Part shown: one piece after another, positions 17,885-27,142 of the stretch | How the letters are laid out: every line of letters starts with the position of its first letter | How positions within the stretch are numbered: position 1 is the stretch's first letter | Assembly: GCF_002232035.1 (NCBI RefSeq) | Contig: NZ_NKXR01000002.1 | Span: 124,001-188,000 of the forward strand | DNA from: Collinsella sp. TF06-26 | Lineage (GTDB): Bacteria > Actinomycetota > Coriobacteriia > Coriobacteriales > Coriobacteriaceae | Direction: 5' to 3' | DNA length: 64,000 bases | Notes under the pieces: generated by a model | Told to the model about the DNA's origin: nothing | The model's database searches: none | Seen by the model: only the letters and a program-made list of their open reading frames with translations | Translations under genes and position numbers: made by a program

Positions 17885-20800
17885 TTAGATCACCGTCACG
17901 CGACCCTGGTTACCCACAATGGCCTTGGCCTCGGCCAGCAGCGGAATCGAGCGCGCGTTGACCTTGGCAGGCACCTCGGCGCGCAGCACGCGCCCGTCCA
18001 CCTGCTCGATAAAGATCTCCACGCGGTCGCCGCCCGGGTTAGCGGTGAGCACCGTGGCAAGACGCGCCATATTGCCCTGGCTAAAGCGGCTGTTGGGCAC
18101 CATGACCTCAAACACCTTGGGCTTGTTGTTCTCCTCGTTGAGCTCCAGCGGCACAATCTCCTGCGCGATGATCTGGTCGCCGCGGTCCGAGCGCTCGAGC
18201 TTGCCCTTGATGCGCACAAAGGCGTCGGACAGCTGCGCGCCGGTCTCGGGATCGACCTCGCCGTACAGATACCCCTCGGCCTCCTTGTAGGTCTTGGGGA
18301 ACACCACGACCGTGGCCTCGCCTTCCATGTCCTCGAGCTGCACGATGCCCATGGGGTCACCGTTTTTGGTCACGCGCTTGGACACGCTCGAGACCATGCC
18401 GGCCCACCACAGCGCCTTGCCCTCGGGAATCTCCTGGTTGATGGTGCCGCCCGTAGGATTCTGAACTTCGTAGCCGGTATCGATCTGCGAGAACGAGAAG
18501 TCGCGCGCCTTGGCTAGTGCATACTCAAACGGGCGCAGCGGGTGGTCCGAGACATAGATGCCCAGAACCTCCTTCTCCTGGCTCAGCTTAAGGTGGCGGT
18601 CCCACTCCTGGCCGTCCGGATCGGGCACGCTCACCTCAAAGCCCGAGCCCTCAACGTCGCCAAACATGTCGAAGAACGAGGTCTGGCCGCTCGCGCGGTC
18701 CTTCTGGCGCTTTATCGCGGCGTCGATGATGTTCTCGGGGTTGTTCTTGTCCACAAAGTGCATCATCTGACGACGCGGATACCCCGTGGAGTCGAAGGCG
18801 CCTGCCTTGATCAGCGATTCGATTACGCGACGGTTGGCCTGGCTCGAGTCCACGCGCTCGACAAAGTCGTGCAGTGTCTTAAACGGACCGCCCGCCTCGC
18901 GCTCGGCGATAATCGCCTGCGCCACGCCGGTGCCCACGCCGCGGATGCCGGCCAGACCAAAGCGCACGCCCTCCTTGGTAGCCGTGAACTCGGTGCCGGA
19001 CTCGTTGACATCTGGCGACAGCACGGGGATGCCGTCGTGACGGCACGCCGAGACGTAGTGCACGATCTTGTCGGTCTTGCCCGTATAGGACGTCAGAACG
19101 GCCGCCATGTACTCGTGCGGATAGTGCGCCTTGAGCCACGCCGTCTGCATAACCAGGATGGCGTAGCCGGCGGAGTGCGACTTGTTGAAGGCGTAGGATG
19201 CGAACTCGAGAACATCGTCCCAAATCTTCTGGGCGACCTCGCGCGTGTAGTTGTTCTTGATAGCGCCGTTCATCCAGTGGTCGTAGGTGGTCTCGTCCGA
19301 TCCATCCTCCCAGTGCAGCACCGTCGACGTGAGCAGCTTGATCTTTTTCTTAGCCACGGGCTTACGGATACGCGAGTCCGATTCGCCCTTGGAGAAGCCG
19401 CACATCTCGACGGAGATGAGCATAACCTGTTCCTGGTAGACCATGGTGCCGTAGGTTTCGCCCAGGATGTCGTCCAGGCGGTCGTCGTAGGAGACGGCCG
19501 GCTCCTTGCCGTTCATACGGTTGATGTAGGACGAAACCATGCCGGCGCCCAGCGGGCCCGGGCGGTACAGGGCGATCAATGCCACGACGTGCTTGTACTC
19601 GGTGGGCTTCATGTTCTTGATCGTGGCCGTCATGCCGGCGGACTCGACCTGGAAGACGCCGGCGGTATGGCCGGAGCCCATGAGCTTAAAGATCTCGGGG
19701 TCGTCAAAGGGGATCTCTTCCTCTTTGATGTCGATGCCGAAGTTCTTTTTGATGTTTGCCTTGGCCTTGGAGATAACCGTCAGCGTGCGCAGGCCCAAGA
19801 AGTCCATCTTGAGCAGGCCCATGTCGGCAACGGTATGACCTTCGTACTGGGTAATCTCGACGCCGCCCTTGGTGTCGAGCTTGGTGGGCACGTGCTCGTT
19901 GACGGGGTCGCGGCAGATCAGAACGGCGCACGCGTGCACACCCTCGCCACGGGTAAGGCCCTCAATCGAGAGCGCCGTGTCGATGATGCGGCGGGCGTCG
20001 TCGTCCTTTTTATAGGCCTCGGCAAAATCGGGGTTAAACAGGTCCTCTTTGCCGGGTTGCTTTTCGAGCACCTGCTTGAGCTTGACCTTGGGGTCGCTCG
20101 AGACCATCTTGGACAGACGCTGGCCCATGTAGACCGGGTAGTCCAGGACGCGCGCAGCGTCGTTGATGGCCTGCTTGGCCTTAATGGTCGAGTAGGTGAT
20201 GACGTGGGTGACCTTCTCGGGGCCGTAGAGCTGGCGAACGTGCTCCACGACCTCGAGGCGCCGCTCATCGTCGAAGTCCATATCGATATCGGGCATCTCG
20301 GTACGCTGCGGGGACAGGAACCTCTCGAACATCAGACCGTTCTCGAGCGGGTCGAACGCGGTGATGTTCATGGCGTAGGCGACGATAGCGCCGGCGGCCG
20401 AGCCACGGCCGGGGCCGACGCCGATGCCGTTGTCCTTGGCCCATTGCACGTACTCGGCAACGATCAAGAAGTAGGCGGCAAAGCCCTTGTCGCAGATGAC
20501 TTTGTATTCGTACTCAAAGCGCTCTTTGATGTTGACGCCACCAATCTCGCGCGTGGCCCAGTCGTCGCCGTAGTGCTGGCGCAGGCCCTTCTCGCACTCG
20601 CGGCGGAACTGGCTCTCGTGCGTCTCGCCGGGATCGAGCAGCGGGAAGCGCGGCAGGATGATGGAGTCCCAGTCCAGCTCAACGTAGCACTTGTCGGCGA
20701 TCTCGAGCGTGTTGTCGCAGGCCTCGGGGCAATACGGGAACATCGCCCGCATCTCCTCCTCGGTCTTCATGTAAAACTCCGAGCCAGTCATGCGCATGCG

Positions 20801-21688
20801 GTTGGGGTCGTCGACCTTGGCGTTCATGCCGATGCACATGATGACGTCCTGCACGGGAGCGTCCTCGCGGCGCAGGTAGTGGAAGTCGTTGGTGGCGATG
20901 ACCTTGACGCCTACCTGCTTGGCGATGTCGATGAGCGTGCGGTCCATCTGCTCATCGGTCAGGCCGTTGTCGGTGGTGATGCCGTGTTCCTGGATCTCGA
21001 TATAAAAGTCGCCAGGTTCGAAGGTATCACGGAAGGTCTCGGCCCACTTGATGGCGCCCTCCATGTCACCGCGGTCGATGTATTTGGGAATGATGCCCGC
21101 GATGCAGGCGCTGGTGCAGATCATGCCCTTGGCGTGGCGGCGCAGGTTGTCGAGCGTCACGCGGGGCTTGTAGTAAAAGCCCTGCACGGCTGCCTCGGAG
21201 ACCGTCTGCATCAGGTTGACGTAGCCCTCCTGGTCCTTGGCCAGAAGGATCATGTGGTAGAGCTCAGGCTTATGGTCGCGGGCAAGGGTCTCGTCCGGCG
21301 TAAAGTAGACCTCGCAGCCAAAGATGGGCTTGATGACCAGGGGCGGCTTGAGCTCGTCGATGTTGCCCTTCTCGTCCCACATGGCCATGTCCTTCACATA
21401 CTGGGCATGCTCGCGCGGGTTTTCCTCGGGATCGGGCTCCACCAGCTCGTCGCGGCGATCCTTTTCCAAGAAGGCCTTGTCGTGGCTCCAGGTTTTGTAC
21501 TCGGGCGTGTTGTGGTTGACGGCGTCGCAGGCCAGCGCCAGGTCGGGCACGCCATACATGTAGCCGTGGTCGGTAATGGCGACGGCGGGCATGCCCAGCT
21601 CTACGGCACGGTTGACCATATCCTGGATACGGGTTGCGCCGTCGAGCATGGAGAAAACGGTGTGGTTGTGCAGATGGACGAATGCCAT
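17885..21688 (-). CDS. dnaE: DNA polymerase III alpha subunit
   Basis: Replicative DNA polymerase catalytic subunit (C-family). It begins with the PHP domain (MAFVHLHNHTVFSMLDG), followed by palm and fingers with GPGRGSAAGAIVAY and the catalytic PDIDMDFDDERR, a helix-hairpin-helix region, and a C-terminal OB fold (GIVQLEDMEGEATVVVF). At 1267 residues it is longer than the usual 1100-1180, largely because of a charged insertion of about 65 residues inside the PHP domain (about 58-122) before GCEVYFTPDETL. The gene opens the dnaE-SNF2 helicase unit. Confidence 0.96.
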   Translation of the reverse strand: MAFVHLHNHTVFSMLDGATRIQDMVNRAVELGMPAVAITDHGYMYGVPDLALACDAVNHNTPEYKTWSHDKAFLEKDRRDELVEPDPEENPREHAQYVKDMAMWDEKGNIDELKPPLVIKPIFGCEVYFTPDETLARDHKPELYHMILLAKDQEGYVNLMQTVSEAAVQGFYYKPRVTLDNLRRHAKGMICTSACIAGIIPKYIDRGDMEGAIKWAETFRDTFEPGDFYIEIQEHGITTDNGLTDEQMDRTLIDIAKQVGVKVIATNDFHYLRREDAPVQDVIMCIGMNAKVDDPNRMRMTGSEFYMKTEEEMRAMFPYCPEACDNTLEIADKCYVELDWDSIILPRFPLLDPGETHESQFRRECEKGLRQHYGDDWATREIGGVNIKERFEYEYKVICDKGFAAYFLIVAEYVQWAKDNGIGVGPGRGSAAGAIVAYAMNITAFDPLENGLMFERFLSPQRTEMPDIDMDFDDERRLEVVEHVRQLYGPEKVTHVITYSTIKAKQAINDAARVLDYPVYMGQRLSKMVSSDPKVKLKQVLEKQPGKEDLFNPDFAEAYKKDDDARRIIDTALSIEGLTRGEGVHACAVLICRDPVNEHVPTKLDTKGGVEITQYEGHTVADMGLLKMDFLGLRTLTVISKAKANIKKNFGIDIKEEEIPFDDPEIFKLMGSGHTAGVFQVESAGMTATIKNMKPTEYKHVVALIALYRPGPLGAGMVSSYINRMNGKEPAVSYDDRLDDILGETYGTMVYQEQVMLISVEMCGFSKGESDSRIRKPVAKKKIKLLTSTVLHWEDGSDETTYDHWMNGAIKNNYTREVAQKIWDDVLEFASYAFNKSHSAGYAILVMQTAWLKAHYPHEYMAAVLTSYTGKTDKIVHYVSACRHDGIPVLSPDVNESGTEFTATKEGVRFGLAGIRGVGTGVAQAIIAEREAGGPFKTLHDFVERVDSSQANRRVIESLIKAGAFDSTGYPRRQMMHFVDKNNPENIIDAAIKRQKDRASGQTSFFDMFGDVEGSGFEVSVPDPDGQEWDRHLKLSQEKEVLGIYVSDHPLRPFEYALAKARDFSFSQIDTGYEVQNPTGGTINQEIPEGKALWWAGMVSSVSKRVTKNGDPMGIVQLEDMEGEATVVVFPKTYKEAEGYLYGEVDPETGAQLSDAFVRIKGKLERSDRGDQIIAQEIVPLELNEENNKPKVFEVMVPNSRFSQGNMARLATVLTANPGGDRVEIFIEQVDGRVLRAEVPAKVNARSIPLLAEAKAIVGNQGRVTVI

Positions 21689-21928
21689 GTGATGAGCTCC
21701 GATGCGGGTTCGTGTTCTGACTGAACGATTTTACCGCACGGCGCGGATAGCACCCGAACCTAGCCAAACCCACACGGGCAGTCTTTTTGGGACCTTCAAA
21801 AAGGGGAATGAGGGCATCCAGATATATCGAGTATTACTGGGACCCCGGCGATGCGCGGAATGATTTGTGACGAATAGTCATGTCCATCAAGAAGGCTCGA
21901 CGCTTCGGATAGCTCGTCAATCGATATA

Positions 21929-23128
21929 TCAATTCTTGGAGACCTGTATTCCAACCATTTTTAATGAAACAACGGCGGTAATTGCTATCGCGATTGCACC
22001 AATAATACCGAGCGCTATCTGAATGGGATATAACCCCAACACATGTCCAAATATGGAGAAAAACACTGCAGAAAAGAGAGCCCTTACCAGAGACGCGACG
22101 GAAAGGATCGTCGCGCGGAGATCGTCCGCTATAGCGTCTTGGATTAAGTTTTCCGAAGTGATGTACACCACTTCTGGGAGAAAACAAAGCACCATGCTAA
22201 GGCCAAACAAACACAGCGGATTTGAAGCGAACCACGGAAGAATCATGAAAAGGCCAGCCTCGATTAGCATCGAGCCGAGCATGGTATTTCTTTTCCCGAA
22301 ACGCAATGAGAAGAAATCTGCTGCAATGTAGGCCGTCGCATTTACTGCATAGGATGCCCCGAAAAAGATTCCTATTATGGAGACGGGAGCATCAAATGCG
22401 TCGAATACCAACTGATTCAAGTTGTAATAACTCCCATAGAATCCATCGAGCATGCTTGTGCCGATTAGAAGAAGCAACACCGCAAAAGCGGATTCTCCAA
22501 TGCACCAGGTTTCGCGTCTGAAGATCTTGGCTACGTCAAACCTTCCCTTTTCAGAGCTTTCAGAACGGGTCGCTTCCGTCCTCTCAATGGGATACAGAAG
22601 GAAAAGCTGCAGGAGATAGAAAACGGAGACACATACGTAGAGGGCGCTCCAAGATACTTGGGCAATGAAAGATCCGAGCACAATTGCCATTCCCGTAGCG
22701 ATTGATTGTGCGGCAAGCAGCCGAGCATTGATGGTGAGGAAGCGCTCTCCTTGACCGGCATTCCGGGCAATTTCATATAAAAGTGCTTGTTCGGATCCCG
22801 ATTGAAGGGAGTAGGCGAGTGCCTCAACAAGGGAAAGCACGACAAGAAAGGGGCCTGAGAGCAACAGCATGCCAGCCGTATGGAAGAAAAGCAGCAGCAC
22901 GCCCACTTGAATCGAAAACTTCTTTCCAAAGAAATCGCCTATCAGCCCTGTTGGCAGCTCGAGGACGACCGTTGCAATGTTAAACAGGGCTTGATAAAGC
23001 GCGATTTCCGTGACAGGCATTCCTTTCTCCGCAAGGAAAAGTAGAAACACTCCCCGATTTAAAACAAATCCCGCGAGAACGAAAAAGGCGGAATAGATGT
23101 GCAGTTGCGTAGCGGCATTCTTATTCAT
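21929..23128 (-). CDS. MFS transporter, low-GC and probably acquired
   Basis: A 399-residue major facilitator with about twelve membrane helices. The cytoplasmic loop after helix 2 carries LPTGLIGDFFGKK, the MFS loop signature in modified form. The substrate cannot be inferred; similar proteins are annotated as drug or unknown-solute exporters. The gene is visibly richer in A and T than dnaE and addA on either side, and codon use differs (many ATA, AGA and TTT codons), indicating transfer. No transposase or integrase is beside it. A truncated DUF3284 gene abuts its upstream side. GGAAG lies 7 nt before the ATG. The 240 nt between it and dnaE hold no supported gene. Confidence 0.85.
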   Translation of the reverse strand: MNKNAATQLHIYSAFFVLAGFVLNRGVFLLFLAEKGMPVTEIALYQALFNIATVVLELPTGLIGDFFGKKFSIQVGVLLLFFHTAGMLLLSGPFLVVLSLVEALAYSLQSGSEQALLYEIARNAGQGERFLTINARLLAAQSIATGMAIVLGSFIAQVSWSALYVCVSVFYLLQLFLLYPIERTEATRSESSEKGRFDVAKIFRRETWCIGESAFAVLLLLIGTSMLDGFYGSYYNLNQLVFDAFDAPVSIIGIFFGASYAVNATAYIAADFFSLRFGKRNTMLGSMLIEAGLFMILPWFASNPLCLFGLSMVLCFLPEVVYITSENLIQDAIADDLRATILSVASLVRALFSAVFFSIFGHVLGLYPIQIALGIIGAIAIAITAVVSLKMVGIQVSKN

Positions 23129-23214
23129 TTGGCACTTCCAACAACATTTTTTGTCGGGCTGTTCGCTACTGACTCGAAACCCGAAGCGTTCACGGTTTCC
23201 GATGAAGAGTCACC

Positions 23215-23373
23215 TTACCTTTTGCGGTATGGGCGCTTCTCGTACTTATAGCCGTTGAGCTTGTTGCGGCTGGGACACTTGCCCGTGGCGTTCTCGATAT
23301 CCTGCATGATGGACCCCGCCAGAGCGTCAAAAAGCTCCTCCGGCGTCACCTTAAGCGTTTTGGTGAGCTGCAT
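23215..23373 (-). pseudogene. Truncated DUF3284 protein (52 residues)
   Basis: A short frame with AAGGGG before ATG 23373. It starts MQLTKTLKVTPEELFDALAG and matches the N-terminus of DUF3284 proteins (SRPBCC-like fold, normally about 140 residues). It stops after NGYKYEKRPYRKR, where the family continues for another 90 residues. The low-GC MFS gene begins 87 nt beyond the stop, so arrival of that segment may have removed the rest. Whether the short protein is still made is not known. Confidence 0.5.
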
Positions 23374-23509
23374 GATGGCCCCTTATTCGTTTGAACCGTT
23401 CGGGCCATTGTACCGCCCCAAGCTCTCCCATGCGTTGCGGTGCCATTTGGACGATTGAGGGCCTTACGGCCGCAAAACCAACCAAATAGCACCATAAAGC
23501 CTGAGGTGG

Positions 23510-26500
23510 CTAGAGGCTGTAGGTGACTACTTGAGGCTCGCAGGGGTTGGCGGGGTCGACTTGCTCCACGCGGACGAACTTGACGGTCACGGCCTCAAAG
23601 CCCGCCTTGTGCAACACATCGGAGTAGACGCGCGCCTGCAGGGCGTGCTTCTCCTGCAGCTGTTCCGGCGTCTCGTCCGGCGTCCCGCCCGTCTTGTAGT
23701 CGATGACCAGCGCGCATGACGAATCCGCCGGGTTCGTCGCCAAAGCGTCGATGGCGCCCTCGGCATATGCACCGTAGCGGGCGATGTCCTCGTCCTCGCA
23801 GCCCAGCGAGAAGAACGGCACCTCGGCGCGAACGCACGGCCACGCGAGCAGGTCGGCACGAGCAGCCGACTTGAGCCAGCGGTCCAGGGCAACGTCGAAG
23901 CGTTCGCGCTGCTCCGGCGTCAGGCACCACAGGCGCGCCAGCGCATCGGCACGCTCAGCGGGCAGCGCATCGGCACCCATCTCGATCAGCCACTGGCAGG
24001 CGGCATGGAACGCCGAGCCCAGCGCCATGGGGTTGCCGGCGGGCTCAACGGCGGCCACGTCTGCATCGGCCATCTCCGAGCCATCCGACTCCGCATCATC
24101 GCCGGACTCGTCCATGGGCACACGCGCCTCGGCGGCACGGTCTTCTGTCTCGGCATGGAGCGCCGCGGCGATTGACGAGTAGCTATACGAGTCACGCGCC
24201 GGGAACGGACAGGCGCCCATGCGCACGCCCACTGCCTGGGGATACACAAGCTCAAACGAATCGGGCTCGGGGTCGGCAGGACCGGGCACAGTTGAGTGCG
24301 CAGCATTATCAGCAACATCGACATCGCCGCGAACAAGCCTACCCTCGGCATCCAGCGAAGCGTTAGCCTCAAACGCCTGCTCGCCAAAGGTAAAGTCCGC
24401 CAGCGAGATGAGCTCGTAATCGCCCGGCTTGGAGTTGTCGAACACCAAACGGTCGCTATCGAGCTGCGGCATGTCCAGACTGTCGGTCGGCAGGATGCGA
24501 CGCAGCACGTCGTAGGTCAGATCGGTCTCGGCATCGAAGGTCGGCGCACACACCTTGCCGCGGCTCACGCCGGCATCCATCGCCAGAATGACCAACTCGC
24601 GCGCTCGCGTCATGGCGACGTAGAGCAAGCGGGCCCGCTCCTCGAGCGAGAGCCGCAGGTCATCGTTGCGCAGGCGAACGAATGCCTCGGCGGGAGAACC
24701 TGTCGCGCAGACATCCTCCATGAGCTCCGGCGACAGCCACAGCGACGTGCCCTTGCCCTTAAACGCATGCTCAAACTGCTTTTTGACGTCGTCGCCCTTC
24801 ACAAAGGTTCCGTCGGCGAGCTTAACGCCGTCGAAGCGTGCCGGCAGCGCCACGACCTGCGCCCCGCCGTCGACGCGACCCATCTGTGCCGCACCGGACG
24901 ATTTGCGCACGCCAAAACACTCGGCGACCGCCACGACCGGATATTCCAGACCCTTGGAGGCGTGCACCGTCATGATGCGTACCGCGCCGTCGCCCTCCTC
25001 GTTGAGGGCACCCGGGGCTTCCTTGCCCGCCAAAAAGCGGTCGAAGGCCAGCGCGATGGAACGCGGCGAGTTACCGAACTCGGCCTCGGCCTCAACCACA
25101 GCATCAAGCGCCTTGAGCACGTTGGCGGCGATGGCCTTGCCCTCGGGGCCACGCTGTGCCAGACGCACAAACCAACCGGAGGCGTTGACCACGTCGCGCG
25201 CGATGGCAGCGAACGAATCGCGGCCCACGCGACGAAGCGCATACCGCAGCACCTCGCGGGCGCGCGTCACGAGCGGCAAGTCTTGCAAACCCGGCACGTC
25301 GAAATCGCTCATGATGCCCGCGTCGATATTCCGGCGCGAGGTCTCCCCCGTCTCGCTATCGAGCTTGGTCGCCAGCGCCAGGAACTCCTGGGCGCCGAGC
25401 GCAAACATCGGCGAGGCGAGCAGCGGCATAAGGCCCTGCGCCGTATCGGCCGGGTTGGCGAGCGCGCAGACTAGGGCGCGCACCGTCTGCACCTCGGCTG
25501 CCTGGGCAAAGACCGAGCCACCCGCGATCACGCAGTCGAGCCCCTGGTCGCGGAAAGCCTGGGCATAAACGTCGGCGTTTGTCATGCGGCCCAGCAGCAG
25601 CACCATGCCGCCCTGGGGCTGGCCGGCATCGGCAAGCGCGCGGAACCGCTCCGCGATCGCGCGGGCCTTGGCCTGTGTGCGCTCCTGCGTACTGCCGCCG
25701 GCAACAAAGAGCGCCTGGCGACGCGAGGCGTCCGCTACCAGCGTGTCCTTGCGGCCGTCGCTCGCCTCAAGATCCAAAAAGCCCTGCATGAGGCCGCCGT
25801 CATCGCCGTCGAAGACGCGTGCCACGTAACGCAGCACCTCGTCATGGCTGCGGAAGTTGCGCACGAGCTTGACGAGCTCGCCGGCGGGGACATCGGCAGC
25901 AGCGCCAGCGACGGCCGCCGCCTCGGCCGTCCCCGAGGCGTCCACTTTGCGCTCCTGGCGGCGGAAGACCTCGACCTCGGCGCCGCGGAAACGATAGATC
26001 GACTGCTGTGCATCGCCCACGGTACACAGCGCACGCTCGCCCGCGCCGGTCAGGTAACGGATCAGGTCGACCTGCATCTGGTCGGTATCCTGAAACTCAT
26101 CGATCATGACCATCTTAAAGCGGCCCTCGTATGCCTCTCGGATGGCCGGGTAATCGCGCAGGGCCTCGTAGGCCATGCGCAGCAGGTCGTTGTTGTCGAG
26201 GGCAGACTGGGCAGCCTTGAGCGCGCGGTACTCAGCCTCTACAGAGCGGGCCAAGCCCACCAGCGCATCGAGCGCCGGACCGCCGCAGGCAAGCACGATA
26301 TTGATAAACGCATCGGCAGCCTCGGCCTTGAGCAGCTCGACCTGCTCCTTGGGGAACGCCTTGCTCGCGCGCGGCATGGTGCACGACATCATGAGTCGTG
26401 CCGCATCGGCCATGGTCTTGCCGCTCGCCTCGAACGCGTCGATGGCATCGAGCGCCATCTGCGCTTTCTCGGTCGCGGCCTTGCTCGCACCCAACGCCGC

Positions 26501-27139
26501 GCGATAGGCGTCGGCAAGCGCAGAGGTGTCGGCCTGGCCGCGCGCCACGCACACATCGTCCATGCCGCCCGGCAGCTGGCTCGATAGCTCCAGCAGGTCG
26601 CGCACCAGACCTTTGATGGTGGTACCGGCGCCAAACGGCCCGCCCTCGCCCGCCATGGGATACCAAGCGTAGAGGGCCTTAAGCGAGGCGGCGAGCTCAG
26701 GCGCGGCATCGGGCGCCGTCGCGCGCCCCAGCACATGCTCGACAGCCTGATCCATAAGCTCATCGGTATCGGTGAGCACCGTGAATTCGGGATCGATGCC
26801 CAGCTCCAGCGCGTGCGTGCGCAGGATACGCGAGCACATACCGTGAATGGTCGAAATCCAAGCGTCGTCGACGGTCAGGGCCTCTTCGTCCATACCCTCT
26901 TCGATAAGCGCGCGGCGCACACGGTCGCGAATCTCGGCCGCGGCGTCTTTGGTAAAGGTAATGGCGAGCACCTGGTCCAGGTGCTCGACAAACGGACCGG
27001 ATTCGGGCGAGAGCGCGTAGACGATGCGGCGCGTGAGGGTAAAGGTCTTGCCCGAGCCGGCGCCCGCCGAGACAAACAGCGGACGGTCGAGCGTTTTGAC
27101 GATCTGCAGCTGTTGCGGCATCAAAGTCGAAAGATCCAT
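23510..27139 (-). CDS. addA: AddA-type helicase-nuclease subunit
   Basis: The 1209-residue UvrD/Rep-family helicase subunit of the AddAB/RecBCD-like complex, which resects double-strand breaks for RecA loading. Motifs run in order: SAGAGSGKTFTLTRRI (Walker A), MVMIDEFQDTDQMQ (Walker B), VGDAQQSIYRFRGAE, RIMTVHASKGLEYPVV and RLLYVAMTRARELV. A C-terminal PD-(D/E)XK nuclease has ALVIDYKTGG. It begins 3 nt after the addB stop, so the two are one transcription unit. Confidence 0.92.
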   Translation of the reverse strand: MDLSTLMPQQLQIVKTLDRPLFVSAGAGSGKTFTLTRRIVYALSPESGPFVEHLDQVLAITFTKDAAAEIRDRVRRALIEEGMDEEALTVDDAWISTIHGMCSRILRTHALELGIDPEFTVLTDTDELMDQAVEHVLGRATAPDAAPELAASLKALYAWYPMAGEGGPFGAGTTIKGLVRDLLELSSQLPGGMDDVCVARGQADTSALADAYRAALGASKAATEKAQMALDAIDAFEASGKTMADAARLMMSCTMPRASKAFPKEQVELLKAEAADAFINIVLACGGPALDALVGLARSVEAEYRALKAAQSALDNNDLLRMAYEALRDYPAIREAYEGRFKMVMIDEFQDTDQMQVDLIRYLTGAGERALCTVGDAQQSIYRFRGAEVEVFRRQERKVDASGTAEAAAVAGAAADVPAGELVKLVRNFRSHDEVLRYVARVFDGDDGGLMQGFLDLEASDGRKDTLVADASRRQALFVAGGSTQERTQAKARAIAERFRALADAGQPQGGMVLLLGRMTNADVYAQAFRDQGLDCVIAGGSVFAQAAEVQTVRALVCALANPADTAQGLMPLLASPMFALGAQEFLALATKLDSETGETSRRNIDAGIMSDFDVPGLQDLPLVTRAREVLRYALRRVGRDSFAAIARDVVNASGWFVRLAQRGPEGKAIAANVLKALDAVVEAEAEFGNSPRSIALAFDRFLAGKEAPGALNEEGDGAVRIMTVHASKGLEYPVVAVAECFGVRKSSGAAQMGRVDGGAQVVALPARFDGVKLADGTFVKGDDVKKQFEHAFKGKGTSLWLSPELMEDVCATGSPAEAFVRLRNDDLRLSLEERARLLYVAMTRARELVILAMDAGVSRGKVCAPTFDAETDLTYDVLRRILPTDSLDMPQLDSDRLVFDNSKPGDYELISLADFTFGEQAFEANASLDAEGRLVRGDVDVADNAAHSTVPGPADPEPDSFELVYPQAVGVRMGACPFPARDSYSYSSIAAALHAETEDRAAEARVPMDESGDDAESDGSEMADADVAAVEPAGNPMALGSAFHAACQWLIEMGADALPAERADALARLWCLTPEQRERFDVALDRWLKSAARADLLAWPCVRAEVPFFSLGCEDEDIARYGAYAEGAIDALATNPADSSCALVIDYKTGGTPDETPEQLQEKHALQARVYSDVLHKAGFEAVTVKFVRVEQVDPANPCEPQVVTYSL

Positions 27140-27142
27140 GGT

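Noticed and set aside
18542-21724. 1060-codon plus-strand frame
   Set aside because: Antisense of dnaE; high-GC third positions leave the opposite frame open. The translation has no domain pattern.
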